A stretch of DNA of 33,585 nucleotides from Chloroflexota bacterium. Lineage in GTDB: Bacteria > Chloroflexota > UBA11872. Under the pieces are notes generated by a model. The model was not told the DNA's origin and made no database searches. It worked only from the letters and a program-made list of their open reading frames with translations. The position numbers and the translations under genes are program-made. The DNA lies in contig JAPPKM010000131.1 of NCBI GenBank assembly GCA_028874315.1, positions 1-33,585 on the forward strand. Reading direction: 5' to 3'. Numbering within the stretch: position 1 is the first letter of the stretch; each line of letters opens with the position of its first letter. This document shows, in pieces, positions 15,150-22,495 of the stretch.

Positions 15150-16577
15150 CTAGGTCAGCGCGTAGGCGTGCAGCCTCGCGGCGCCGTGGATGTGGAATCT
15201 CAGGCGAACCTGCCGCCGACCGCAGGCGCCCAGTTCCGCGCCCTGCCAGCTGGCCGCAGCCCGCACATTATCGACCGCCAGCGGCACGCACTCCTCGCGG
15301 CTGAATCCGGGAATCACCTCGCCCGTCTCCGCGTCGAGCACTTCGACGTCCACCCAGCTCCGCCGCGCAATCACGTCCGCCACGTTCGCGTTCAACCGCG
15401 TGTCCGGCGCTATCGCCAGCGGCGTCGTCTCCAGCGACCCCGAAATCTCCCGGTCCACCGTCTGCATGCACGTGAACCCATCCAGCCGCAGCGTCGCCAG
15501 GCCCAGCTGCGTCAGTCGAACGGACCCACTCTTCCCGCCCCCGAACTCCTTGGGATAGTTCCCCGGCGGCCAGAGGCTCCAGTCCTCGCCCTGCCCGCTG
15601 TAGTAGATGTAGATGGTGTCGTCCTTGACGATGATGCGGTCGCCAATCACAAGGAATCCGGCGTCCCACGCGCCCCGCTCGCCCCGCGGGATCACCTTGT
15701 CGGTCAGGCAGATGCGCGAGAAATGCTCGCCGTCCTTGCTGACGGCCAGCCGCAAGTCCGCTGCGTACTGTCCGAACACCCCGAGCCCGTTGGGCACGTA
15801 CCAGCCGAACTCGTACACCGAAATCCAGCCCGTGCCGTACCGGTCCAGCGTCAGGAAGTGGTTCTCCTGCTCCAGCCCATCCTTGGGATCGAGAAACGGG
15901 TTGTCGGGACTGGACGTGAACTTCTCGACGCTTGGTCCGTAGGCGATGAACTTGCCGCGGACGGTTGCCGGCCCTGGCTTGGCCGCCGGTACACGTTCTT
16001 GCCAGATCAGGATGTATCGACGATCCGGGTCCGTGGCCTGCTCGTCCAGCGCCAGGACCACAATGTCCGGACCATGCGACAGCGCCGGCAGGTCGACGGC
16101 CGGGCCCACGGTCCAGTGAATGCCGTCCGGCGAGTACGCGGCACGCGCCGGCCCGCTCCCTACAAGGTCTTTCGTGACCATCTTGAACCGGCGCGCAGGG
16201 TCGGGCTCCGTCGGATCGCGAATTACCGCCCCCAGCATGTCCAGGCAGATGTTGTTGTCCTTGGACCCGTTGAACTCGAAAAGCCCCAACTTCGGCTTGA
16301 TCCAGCGGATGCCGTCCTCGCTGTAGGCATAGCCCATGCGCCGCCAGCGCAGGCGCTCCTGGTCGGCTCCCGTGTACCAGCACTTGAACAAGCCGTCGTC
16401 CGGGTCGTACAGCACCGTCCGCACCGACCACACACTGGCCCGCACCGCGTCCCACTCGTCCAGCCGCCCCACCGGCAGCACCGGATTCGCCGGATGCTTC
16501 GTCGCCTCGCACACCCGCTGCTCCACGTTATGCGTGGCCGCAACCTCGTCCAGGTCCAGAAACAGGTGTTTTGTCAT
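15150..16577 (-). CDS. Beta-propeller glycosidase-like protein 2
   Basis: 475-aa paralogue of the 8461-10074 and 25130-26566 proteins. It starts MTKHLFLDLDEVAA and shows the blade turns AYSEDGIRWIKP, AYSPDGIHWTVG and AVSKDGEHFSRI, as in five-bladed GH32/43-like propellers. YDPDDGLFKCWYTG fills a conserved first-blade strand. The last ~85 residues make the shared beta-rich tail (WVDVEVLDAETGEVIPGF ... RQVRLRFHIHGAARLHAYAL). There is no signal peptide, so it is probably cytosolic. It lies 105 nt downstream of a sulfatase and 80 nt upstream of a Rid protein, all on the minus strand. A role in breaking down a sulfated sugar compound is inferred, not shown. Confidence 0.75.
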   Translation of the reverse strand: MTKHLFLDLDEVAATHNVEQRVCEATKHPANPVLPVGRLDEWDAVRASVWSVRTVLYDPDDGLFKCWYTGADQERLRWRRMGYAYSEDGIRWIKPKLGLFEFNGSKDNNICLDMLGAVIRDPTEPDPARRFKMVTKDLVGSGPARAAYSPDGIHWTVGPAVDLPALSHGPDIVVLALDEQATDPDRRYILIWQERVPAAKPGPATVRGKFIAYGPSVEKFTSSPDNPFLDPKDGLEQENHFLTLDRYGTGWISVYEFGWYVPNGLGVFGQYAADLRLAVSKDGEHFSRICLTDKVIPRGERGAWDAGFLVIGDRIIVKDDTIYIYYSGQGEDWSLWPPGNYPKEFGGGKSGSVRLTQLGLATLRLDGFTCMQTVDREISGSLETTPLAIAPDTRLNANVADVIARRSWVDVEVLDAETGEVIPGFSREECVPLAVDNVRAAASWQGAELGACGRRQVRLRFHIHGAARLHAYALT

Positions 16578-16682
16578 GGGTCCGGGCTTTCGAGTCTAAA
16601 TAGTTCGCTCACCGCATATCGTCGCCGGATACCCGCCGGCGCGCAATCCGGCCAATGCCACGACAAGGCTCGCGCGCTCCGC

Positions 16683-18056
16683 CTACGGCATGCCCGCAAA
16701 CAGAATCCGCCGCCGCTGCTGACTCTCGCGGACTCGCTGGTCGATCTCCTCGGGGGACCAGTCCTTGAGGACAAGGCCGACAAGGTCGTCGCGCACCTCG
16801 CGATGATCGGAGTCCGAGGCCAGATTGCTGACTTCGTTTGGATTCGCCTGCAGGTCGAATAGCTCCGGCGGCTCACCGTGGTAGTAGTTCAGCTTGTAGC
16901 GTCCTCGCCGGACCATGCGGGCGGGCCGGTCCGTCCCATGCGCTTCGAACTCAGCGAACACGGCCCGGTCGCCATCAAGCCTCGATTCCAGCAGGTCGTC
17001 GCCGACGATCCCCTCGGCTTCGGCGCCCGCCGCTTCCACGATGGTGCGCGTCAGGTCCAGCAGCGAAACCGGCGTATCCACCCGCGAGCCGCCTTCGATC
17101 CGGCCCGGCCACGCCGCGATCAGCGGCACCCGCACTGACGGCTCGTAGAACGAACTCTTCCACCACAACCCGTGCTCGCCAAGCATCTCGCCGTGATCCG
17201 ACGTGTAGACCACCAGCGTGTTGTCGACCGCCCCGCTGGCCTCCAGCGCTTCGAGGACCCGGCCAACCTGCGCGTCCGTGAACGAAACCATGCCGTAGTA
17301 GGCCGTCCGTGCCCGTCCAATCTGGGCTTCGGTCAGACCCTCCGCGCCCAGATACTCTCGAAAGCGCCGGCTCTGCGGATGCACCGTGTCGATCGGCTGG
17401 GCAGCCGCGCTCGGCTGATTAACGTAGTCCGGGTAGTACATATCGAAGTACTCAGCCCGTACCGTCAGCGGCGTGTGCGGCAGAAACCACCCCACCACGG
17501 CCGCCCAAGGCCCATCCTTGCGTGCCGGATCCGACAGGTACGCCACCGCCGCGTCAGTCACGCTCTCGTCGTACCGCTGTTGCCAGGTATCGCCCGCGCC
17601 CGCGCTCTCAAGCCGCTCGCGAGTTCCGGTGTGCGCGCGAATCGGCGCCTCCCAATCCGGAAAGCTGGAGCCCATCACGCCCGGCCGCATTTCGTCGTGG
17701 ATGCGCCGGGCGAACCCATGCATCTGGTTTGGACCGCCAATGCTCATGCGCCCGCACAGCGCCGTCTCGTATGCCACCGCGTTCAGCCGGTGAGCCCACG
17801 TAGGTTCCGTGACGGGCAGCGGACAGGAGTTATCCCAGGCGCCGACTTGGTGGACCGGCAATCCCGTCAGAAAAGCCGAACGCGACGGCACGCAAAGCGG
17901 CGATGGGCAGTACGCGTTCTCGAACGTCACGCCGCGATCGGCCAAGCCCTGGATCGCTGGGGTGCTGACGAAGGAATGGCCGTACGGCGAACTCACCATC
18001 GGGCTGTGCTGGTCGCTCATCAGCACCAGCACATTGGGCCGCGCCGAGGCCGTCAA
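16683..18056 (-). CDS. Sulfatase, choline-sulfatase-like, altered GKxH motif
   Basis: 457-aa type I sulfatase-fold enzyme. It starts with TTG at 18056, with GAAGG about 6 nt upstream. The formylglycine motif is C55-V-P57-S-R59, so a formylglycine-generating enzyme is needed elsewhere. Metal-site residues include D15-Q16 (MSDQH) and the SDHGEML motif. FLPHTPL and WKSSFYEPSVRVPL carry the usual His and Lys. The overall pattern is closest to choline sulfatases (YGH, SDHGEMLGEHGLW). The conserved active-site GKMH is GRMS here, so Lys is replaced by Arg103 and His by Ser105. That change could alter substrate or weaken sulfate binding. No export signal is seen. It is preceded by a small lipoprotein gene and followed by propeller protein 2. 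Confidence 0.85.
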   Translation of the reverse strand: MTASARPNVLVLMSDQHSPMVSSPYGHSFVSTPAIQGLADRGVTFENAYCPSPLCVPSRSAFLTGLPVHQVGAWDNSCPLPVTEPTWAHRLNAVAYETALCGRMSIGGPNQMHGFARRIHDEMRPGVMGSSFPDWEAPIRAHTGTRERLESAGAGDTWQQRYDESVTDAAVAYLSDPARKDGPWAAVVGWFLPHTPLTVRAEYFDMYYPDYVNQPSAAAQPIDTVHPQSRRFREYLGAEGLTEAQIGRARTAYYGMVSFTDAQVGRVLEALEASGAVDNTLVVYTSDHGEMLGEHGLWWKSSFYEPSVRVPLIAAWPGRIEGGSRVDTPVSLLDLTRTIVEAAGAEAEGIVGDDLLESRLDGDRAVFAEFEAHGTDRPARMVRRGRYKLNYYHGEPPELFDLQANPNEVSNLASDSDHREVRDDLVGLVLKDWSPEEIDQRVRESQQRRRILFAGMP

Positions 18057-18095
18057 ACCAGCCTTCGTCGTATCAGTCCACGCACGGCCCGCCTG

Positions 18096-18311
18096 CTATG
18101 GGGCCGCGCTGGGTGTGGGCGTGGCCTGGTAGCCGGCGCAACTCACGGAACTCACCCCACCGCAGCGCTCGGGCGCAATGACCGAGTAATAGTCCTGCCG
18201 CACCAGCTTCTCGTCGCCGCCGCAGCCGGCAACCGCCAACCCGACCAGCACTGCGGCGATCGCCGTGCTCACGCGCTGTCGGCTCCAGCGTGTTGACCGG
18301 TAGGCAGTCAT
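18096..18311 (-). CDS. Small lipoprotein
   Basis: 71-aa predicted lipoprotein of unknown role. The ATG at 18311 is chosen over the long track start because it gives a clean signal peptide: Arg-rich n-region, hydrophobic stretch AIAAVLVGLAVAG and lipobox ending in Cys30. The mature part is only about 40 residues, with two further cysteines (C50 and C58, perhaps a disulfide) and a Pro/Thr/Ala-rich tail. It lies 39 nt upstream of the sulfatase on the same strand and is probably cotranscribed. It diverges from the molybdenum hydroxylase gene. No known domain. Confidence 0.65.
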   Translation of the reverse strand: MTAYRSTRWSRQRVSTAIAAVLVGLAVAGCGGDEKLVRQDYYSVIAPERCGGVSSVSCAGYQATPTPSAAP

Positions 18312-18460
18312 AGATCGTTCACCCTGAGGCGTGCGCTGCTTGCGTGAACCTAGCACGGGCAGCCTGGAGCTTCTGCTCCGGCTCCTTCTGACCCGCCGAA
18401 CGCAAGTGCCGCTGGGGCGTGCGAAGATCGTCAGCGAACCACCGCCCGGATGCATCCCGA

Positions 18461-20722
18461 ATGACCCTCACGGCACCTGAGCTAAACGTCGTTGGAACCA
18501 GCCCAATCCGCCACGACGGTGTCGATAAGGTCACCGGGCACGCGGTCTTCGGCGTCGACGTCAGCATTCCCGGCATGCTCCACGCCCAGGTGCTGCGCAG
18601 CCCCCACGCCCACGCGCGCATCGCCCGCATTGACACGTCGCGTGCCGAAGCCCTGCCCGGCGTCCTGGCTGCGATGACATCGGCCGACATCCCCTTGCCG
18701 CCGCTGGACGGTCCCCAGGCCTTCGGCAACGCCATCCACCTCAAGGCCATGAACGTCATGGCGCGTGACAAGGCCCTCTACCACGGCCATGCCGTAGCCG
18801 CCGTGGCGGCCACTTCGTCCCATATCGCCGCCGAGGCCCTGCGCCTGATCGACGTCGAGTACGAGATTCTCGACGCCGTTCTCGACGCCAAATCCGCCAT
18901 CGCCTCCGACGCCCCGATCCTGCACCCCCACCTGCGCATGGAGACCGCCGGCGCCTTCGCCGACGCCCCGAGCAACATCGCCAAGCACATCGTCCTGGAA
19001 GAAGGCGACATCGACGCCGGCTTCGCCGCCGCCGACCTGATCCTGGAGCGCGACTTCAGCACCTCCACCATCCACCAGGGCTACATCGAGCCCCACAACG
19101 CCACCGCCTTCTGGCGCGCCGACGGCACCCTTGAGATCCACTGCAGCACCCAGGGCCACTTCGGCGTCCGCAACGAGATCAGCCAGATGCTTGGCATCCC
19201 CATCTCGAACATTCGCGTCGTCCCGGCCGAAATCGGCGGCGGCTTCGGCGGCAAGCTCACCAACTACGTGGCGCCGATCGCGGTGGTCCTCGCCCGCAAG
19301 TCTGGTCGACCGGTCAAGATCACCATGGATCGCACCGAGACCCTGCTCGGCACCGGCCCCGCTCCCGCCGCCTTCATCCGCTGCAAGCTCGGCGCAACGT
19401 CGGAAGGCGACCTCACCGCGGCGCAGCTCACGATGCACTTCGAAGCCGGCGCTTTTCCCGGCTCCTCCGTCGGCGGCGCCGCCAATTGCGGCTTTGCGCC
19501 CTACCGGCTCAAGAACTTCCGCGTCGATGGCTACGACGTCGTCGTCAACAAGCCCAAGTCCCAGGCCTTCCGAGCGCCCGGCGCCCCCCAGGCCGCCTTC
19601 GCCGTCGAGGGTGTCATCGACGAGCTGGCCGAAACCCTGGGCATGGATCCCCTCGAGTTCCGCCTCCGCAACGCCTCCGGCGATGGCGACCTGCGCCCCA
19701 ACGGCACCCGCTTCAACGACATCGGCAACAGCGAGCAACTCCGCGTCGCCCGCACCACCGACCACTGGCAGTCGCCGGTCGCGCGGCAAAACGGCCGCCT
19801 CTGCGGACGCGGCGTCGCCAGCGGCTTCTGGGGCAACGGCGGCGGCACCTCATCCGCCACCGCCCGCCTCAACGGCGACGGCTCCGTCACCCTCCTGGAG
19901 TCCTCGCCCGACATCGGCGGCACCCGCACGTCCATCGCCATGCAACTGGCCGAGACCCTCGGCATCGGCGCGGACCGCGTCCATCCCCGCATCCCCGACA
20001 CCGACGCCATCGCCGAAGGCGGCAACGCTGCCGGCAGTCGCACCACCTTCGCCACCGGCTGGGCCGCCATCGAAGCCGGCCAGGACCTTCAACGCAAGAT
20101 GCGCGACGCCCTGGCCGACATCTGGGACGTGGCCGAGTCGAACATCGATGTCTCGCGGGAAGGCTTTGCCGCCAACGGCTACGCCGTTGACTTCGCCGAG
20201 GCCGCCCGCCTGATTGTGCGCGAGGGTGAGGCCCCCGTCGGCGTCGCCACCACCACGCCAACCCTTCCCGGCCCCTCCTTCGCCACGCACATCGTCGACG
20301 TGGCCGTCGATCCCGAAACCGGCAAAGTCGACGTCCTCCGTTACACCGCCGTTCAGGATGTCGGCAAAGCCGTCTATCCGCCCTACGCCAGCAGCCAGAT
20401 CGAGGGCGGCGTTGCCCAGGGCATCGGCTGGGCCATCACCGAGGGCTACACCTACGACGACGCCGGCCGCATGACCAACACCTCGTTCCTCGACTACCGC
20501 ATGCCCACCGCGTTGGACGTCCCGAACCTGGAAATCGTCATGGTCGAGTACCCGAATCCCGGCCACCCCTACGGCGTGCGCGGTGTCGGCGAACTGCCGA
20601 TCGTCCCGCCCCTGGCCGCCCTCGCCAACGCTATCCATAACGCCACCGGCGGCCGCATCTGCCATCTCCCCGCCTCGCCGGTCCGGGTACTGGAAGCGGT
20701 CATCTCAGCTCGAAACGAGTAG
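18461..20722 (+). CDS. Molybdopterin-dependent hydroxylase large subunit (XdhB/CoxL type)
   Basis: 753-aa molybdenum-cofactor subunit of the xanthine dehydrogenase / aldehyde oxidase family. The ATG at 18461 gives the typical opening NVVGTSPIRHDGVDKVTGHAVFGVD. Family motifs include the first-domain stretch SPHAHARIARIDTS, the cofactor-binding EIGGGFGGK, FRAPGAPQAAFAVEGVIDELA, and the catalytic Glu region GVGELPIVPPLAALANAI near the C-terminus. Length is normal. Working enzymes need an FAD subunit and a 2Fe-2S subunit, and neither lies on either side. They are encoded elsewhere, or this is an orphan. Substrate class (purine, aldehyde, aromatic or CO) cannot be read safely. It is followed after 37 nt by an aldo/keto reductase. 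Confidence 0.9.
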   Translation: MTLTAPELNVVGTSPIRHDGVDKVTGHAVFGVDVSIPGMLHAQVLRSPHAHARIARIDTSRAEALPGVLAAMTSADIPLPPLDGPQAFGNAIHLKAMNVMARDKALYHGHAVAAVAATSSHIAAEALRLIDVEYEILDAVLDAKSAIASDAPILHPHLRMETAGAFADAPSNIAKHIVLEEGDIDAGFAAADLILERDFSTSTIHQGYIEPHNATAFWRADGTLEIHCSTQGHFGVRNEISQMLGIPISNIRVVPAEIGGGFGGKLTNYVAPIAVVLARKSGRPVKITMDRTETLLGTGPAPAAFIRCKLGATSEGDLTAAQLTMHFEAGAFPGSSVGGAANCGFAPYRLKNFRVDGYDVVVNKPKSQAFRAPGAPQAAFAVEGVIDELAETLGMDPLEFRLRNASGDGDLRPNGTRFNDIGNSEQLRVARTTDHWQSPVARQNGRLCGRGVASGFWGNGGGTSSATARLNGDGSVTLLESSPDIGGTRTSIAMQLAETLGIGADRVHPRIPDTDAIAEGGNAAGSRTTFATGWAAIEAGQDLQRKMRDALADIWDVAESNIDVSREGFAANGYAVDFAEAARLIVREGEAPVGVATTTPTLPGPSFATHIVDVAVDPETGKVDVLRYTAVQDVGKAVYPPYASSQIEGGVAQGIGWAITEGYTYDDAGRMTNTSFLDYRMPTALDVPNLEIVMVEYPNPGHPYGVRGVGELPIVPPLAALANAIHNATGGRICHLPASPVRVLEAVISARNE

Positions 20723-20759
20723 CCAACCCAGGCCCAGAACCACCACGGAGTTCCCACCA

Positions 20760-21659
20760 ATGCCAACCGACCTACCCACCGCAACCCTCGGCCGCACCGG
20801 ACTTGACATAACCCGCCTCGGCCACGGCGCCATGGAAATCCGCGGCGCCCCCCGCGGTCGCGACATCAGCGACGATGACGCCCGCCGCATCCTCACCGCC
20901 GTCCTCGACTCCGGCATCACCTACATCGACACGTCCAACGACTACGGCCGCAGCGAAGAGCTGATGGGCCGCTACATCGGCTCCCGCCGCGACGAATACA
21001 TCCTCGCCACCAAGTGCGGCTGCATCCCCGGCGGCGGCGAGCACATCTGGACTCGAGAAAACATGTTCCGCGGCCTCGAGCAAAGCCTGCGACGCCTCAA
21101 GACCGACTGCATCGACGTCATGCAGCTCCACAACGCCACCGTCGAGCAGTGCGAAGCCGAGGGCGTCGTGGACACCCTCCAGGACATGCGCGCCCAGGGC
21201 AAGGTCCGCTGGATCGGCGCCTCAACCACTCTCCCGCACCTGCCCACCTACATCCAGTGGGGCGTCTTCGACGTCTTCCAGATCCCCTACGCCGCCGTCC
21301 TCCGCGAGCACGAGGAATGGATCACGAAGGCCGCCCAGGCCGGCATCGGCACCGTCATCCGCGGCGGCGTCGGCAAGGGCCAACCCGGCGTAGGCCTCGC
21401 GTCCGCCGACCGCTGGACGCCCTACGAAAAGGCCGGCCTCGACGACCTCCGCGAAGAAGGCGAAAGCCCCACCGCCTTCATGCTCCGCTACACCCTCTCC
21501 CACCCCGACGTCCACACCATCATCGCCGGCACGGCCAACCCGGACCACCTCGCCGAAAATGTCGCCACCGCCCACCGCGGCGCCCTTCCCCCCGACACCT
21601 ACGCCGAAGCCAAACGCCGCCTCAACCAGGCCGGCGAGTCACCCGACTCCGCGGGCTGA
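20760..21659 (+). CDS. Aldo/keto reductase
   Basis: 299-aa NAD(P)H-dependent oxidoreductase of the aldo/keto reductase superfamily, cytosolic. The ATG at 20760 is chosen over the track start, which lies inside the upstream gene; CGGAG lies about 9-10 nt upstream. The catalytic tetrad is visible: D57 (YIDTSNDYG), Y62, K85 (LATKCG) and H124 (MQLHNA). The C-terminal phosphate-binding stretch is IIAGTANPDHLAENV, a standard nucleotide site. It reduces an aldehyde or ketone, or runs in reverse; substrate unknown. It probably forms an operon with the molybdenum hydroxylase subunit, which could oxidise the same or a linked carbonyl compound. Confidence 0.9.
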   Translation: MPTDLPTATLGRTGLDITRLGHGAMEIRGAPRGRDISDDDARRILTAVLDSGITYIDTSNDYGRSEELMGRYIGSRRDEYILATKCGCIPGGGEHIWTRENMFRGLEQSLRRLKTDCIDVMQLHNATVEQCEAEGVVDTLQDMRAQGKVRWIGASTTLPHLPTYIQWGVFDVFQIPYAAVLREHEEWITKAAQAGIGTVIRGGVGKGQPGVGLASADRWTPYEKAGLDDLREEGESPTAFMLRYTLSHPDVHTIIAGTANPDHLAENVATAHRGALPPDTYAEAKRRLNQAGESPDSAG

Positions 21660-21706
21660 CCACGCCGGGCCCTGGCCGCGCTTCGGCGGCTAGCCTCGCC
21701 CCGCGC

Positions 21707-21901
21707 CTACGTCCAAAACCGGCCGATCACCGAAGCGATCGTGCCGGCGAACATTGCCGCGGCCAGCACCGACCCAACCATCCACTTGATAAGGCGCGTC
21801 TCCAGGGCGTGCAAATCGGCCTTGGTCGCGACGCTGGCGGCCATCGCATCAATCCTGGACAGCCGGCGCTCAGTTTCCAGGGCGTGCAGCTCGACCGTCA
21901 T
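21707..21901 (-). CDS. Small coiled-coil protein with C-terminal membrane anchor (copy 3)
   Basis: 64-aa third member of the family seen at 7836-8417. The ATG at 21901 is preceded by GGAGG 5 nt upstream and gives MTVELHALETERRL, matching the MTVDLTAIEIERRL start of the other two. The coiled-coil unit VATKADLHALETRLIKWM leads into a hydrophobic end (VGSVLAAAMFAGTIASVIG). The track ORF adds a spurious 44-residue leader. It is convergent with the aldo/keto reductase gene and about 13 kb from the tandem pair. The conserved anchor but variable stalk length suggests a lineage-specific family. Confidence 0.7.
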   Translation of the reverse strand: MTVELHALETERRLSRIDAMAASVATKADLHALETRLIKWMVGSVLAAAMFAGTIASVIGRFWT

Positions 21902-22097
21902 CGGCTCCTCCATGAACCGGGATCCCGGATTCCTGTCGTCCAGACGATGGTGGCCCACCGCACCGCCCAGCAAGAGAGCCTGCAGAAATCCTAGCGCACG
22001 GCCCTCAATTCGAGCGCCAGAATCGTTGCGCAACTCGGCCTCACTCGGACCCGTCCCTCACGAGCTACGGCTGCCGCGTTGAACCCGTTAATCGAAT

Positions 22098-22141
22098 CGG
22101 GCCGCGGTCCCGGACAGAGGAGTCCGGGAGACCGCGGCCCG
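22098..22141 (-). terminator. Long GC-rich hairpin, likely transcription terminator
   Basis: An 18-nt arm (22098-22115) pairs perfectly with the facing arm (22122-22141), apart from a 2-nt AG bulge, around a 6-nt loop. It begins 18 nt after the stop of the SelW-like gene on the minus strand and is the strongest hairpin I noticed in the window. There is no good T-run on either side, so it may stop transcription weakly or protect the 3' end of the RNA. Confidence 0.5.
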
Positions 22142-22158
22142 TTCGTCAATCAGTCGAG

Positions 22159-22410
22159 CTACCCGGAAATCGCCGCGCTCACCAGCGGCAGAACCTCTCC
22201 ATCCTCCGCGTGACGCCCCAGCGCCTTCTTCGAGAACACGAGGTCGCCATCAACGACCACCTCGAACACGCCGCCGCCCGAAGGCATCAGCGTCATCTCG
22301 CCCACGTCGGTTCCATGCTCTCCCAGGATTTCTTCCGTCGCACGGACGGCTTTAGGGAGATAGTTTCATTGGCTGCAGTATTCGATCGAAACCCTGGCGC
22401 CGCGTCCCAT
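22159..22410 (-). CDS. SelW-like (Rdx family) selenoprotein with in-frame UGA (Sec15)
   Basis: 83-residue selenoprotein missed by the ORF track because its sixth-last motif position is TGA. The start is ATG at 22410 with GGGAG 6-7 nt upstream; the stop is TAG at 22159. Translation gives VSIEYCSQ-U-NYLPKA, the CxxU redox motif of the SelW/SelT/SelH/Rdx family (Cys12, Sec15 from TGA at 22368-22366). The rest is intact and typical: EEILGEHG, then the GGGVFEVVVDGDLVFSKKALGRHAEDGEVLPLV block. Known members are small thioredoxin-like-fold oxidoreductases, many with CxxC in place of CxxU. A hairpin fitting a bacterial SECIS follows the TGA. The gene lies 85 nt downstream of the 839-aa membrane protein on the same strand. 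The alternative is a nonsense change or a sequencing error at a Cys codon (TGC or TGT). The Sec biosynthesis genes (selA, selB, selC, selD) must be elsewhere. Confidence 0.85.
22320..22359 (-). promoter_or_regulatory. Candidate bacterial SECIS element of the SelW-like gene
   Basis: Within the coding region just after the UGA, CCGTC (22349-22345) and GACGG (22339-22335) form a perfect 5-bp stem closed by the loop CGUGC. An outer CTCCC/GGGAG stem (22359-22355 with 22324-22320) encloses it across an internal loop. The apical loop begins 21 nt after the UGA and has G as its second base. This agrees with the general bacterial SECIS model as I recall it (loop about 16-37 nt from UGA, G near the loop start). 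SelB binding is inferred. Confidence 0.65.
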
Positions 22411-22495
22411 GTTGCGCTCCCTCGTATTGCGGGTCGGCTGTTTCAACGGCCCTATTGTGGCATGGGCTCCGGGGATCCCCGCAACTTCATCCCCT

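Noticed and set aside
15093-16862. 589-aa plus-strand ORF
   Set aside because: Antisense shadow of propeller protein 2 and the sulfatase end; rich in Arg/Pro/Gln with no domain.
18482-19789. 435-aa minus-strand ORF, Gly/Val/Ala/Asp-rich
   Set aside because: Antisense to the molybdenum hydroxylase gene, produced by its GC-rich third positions.
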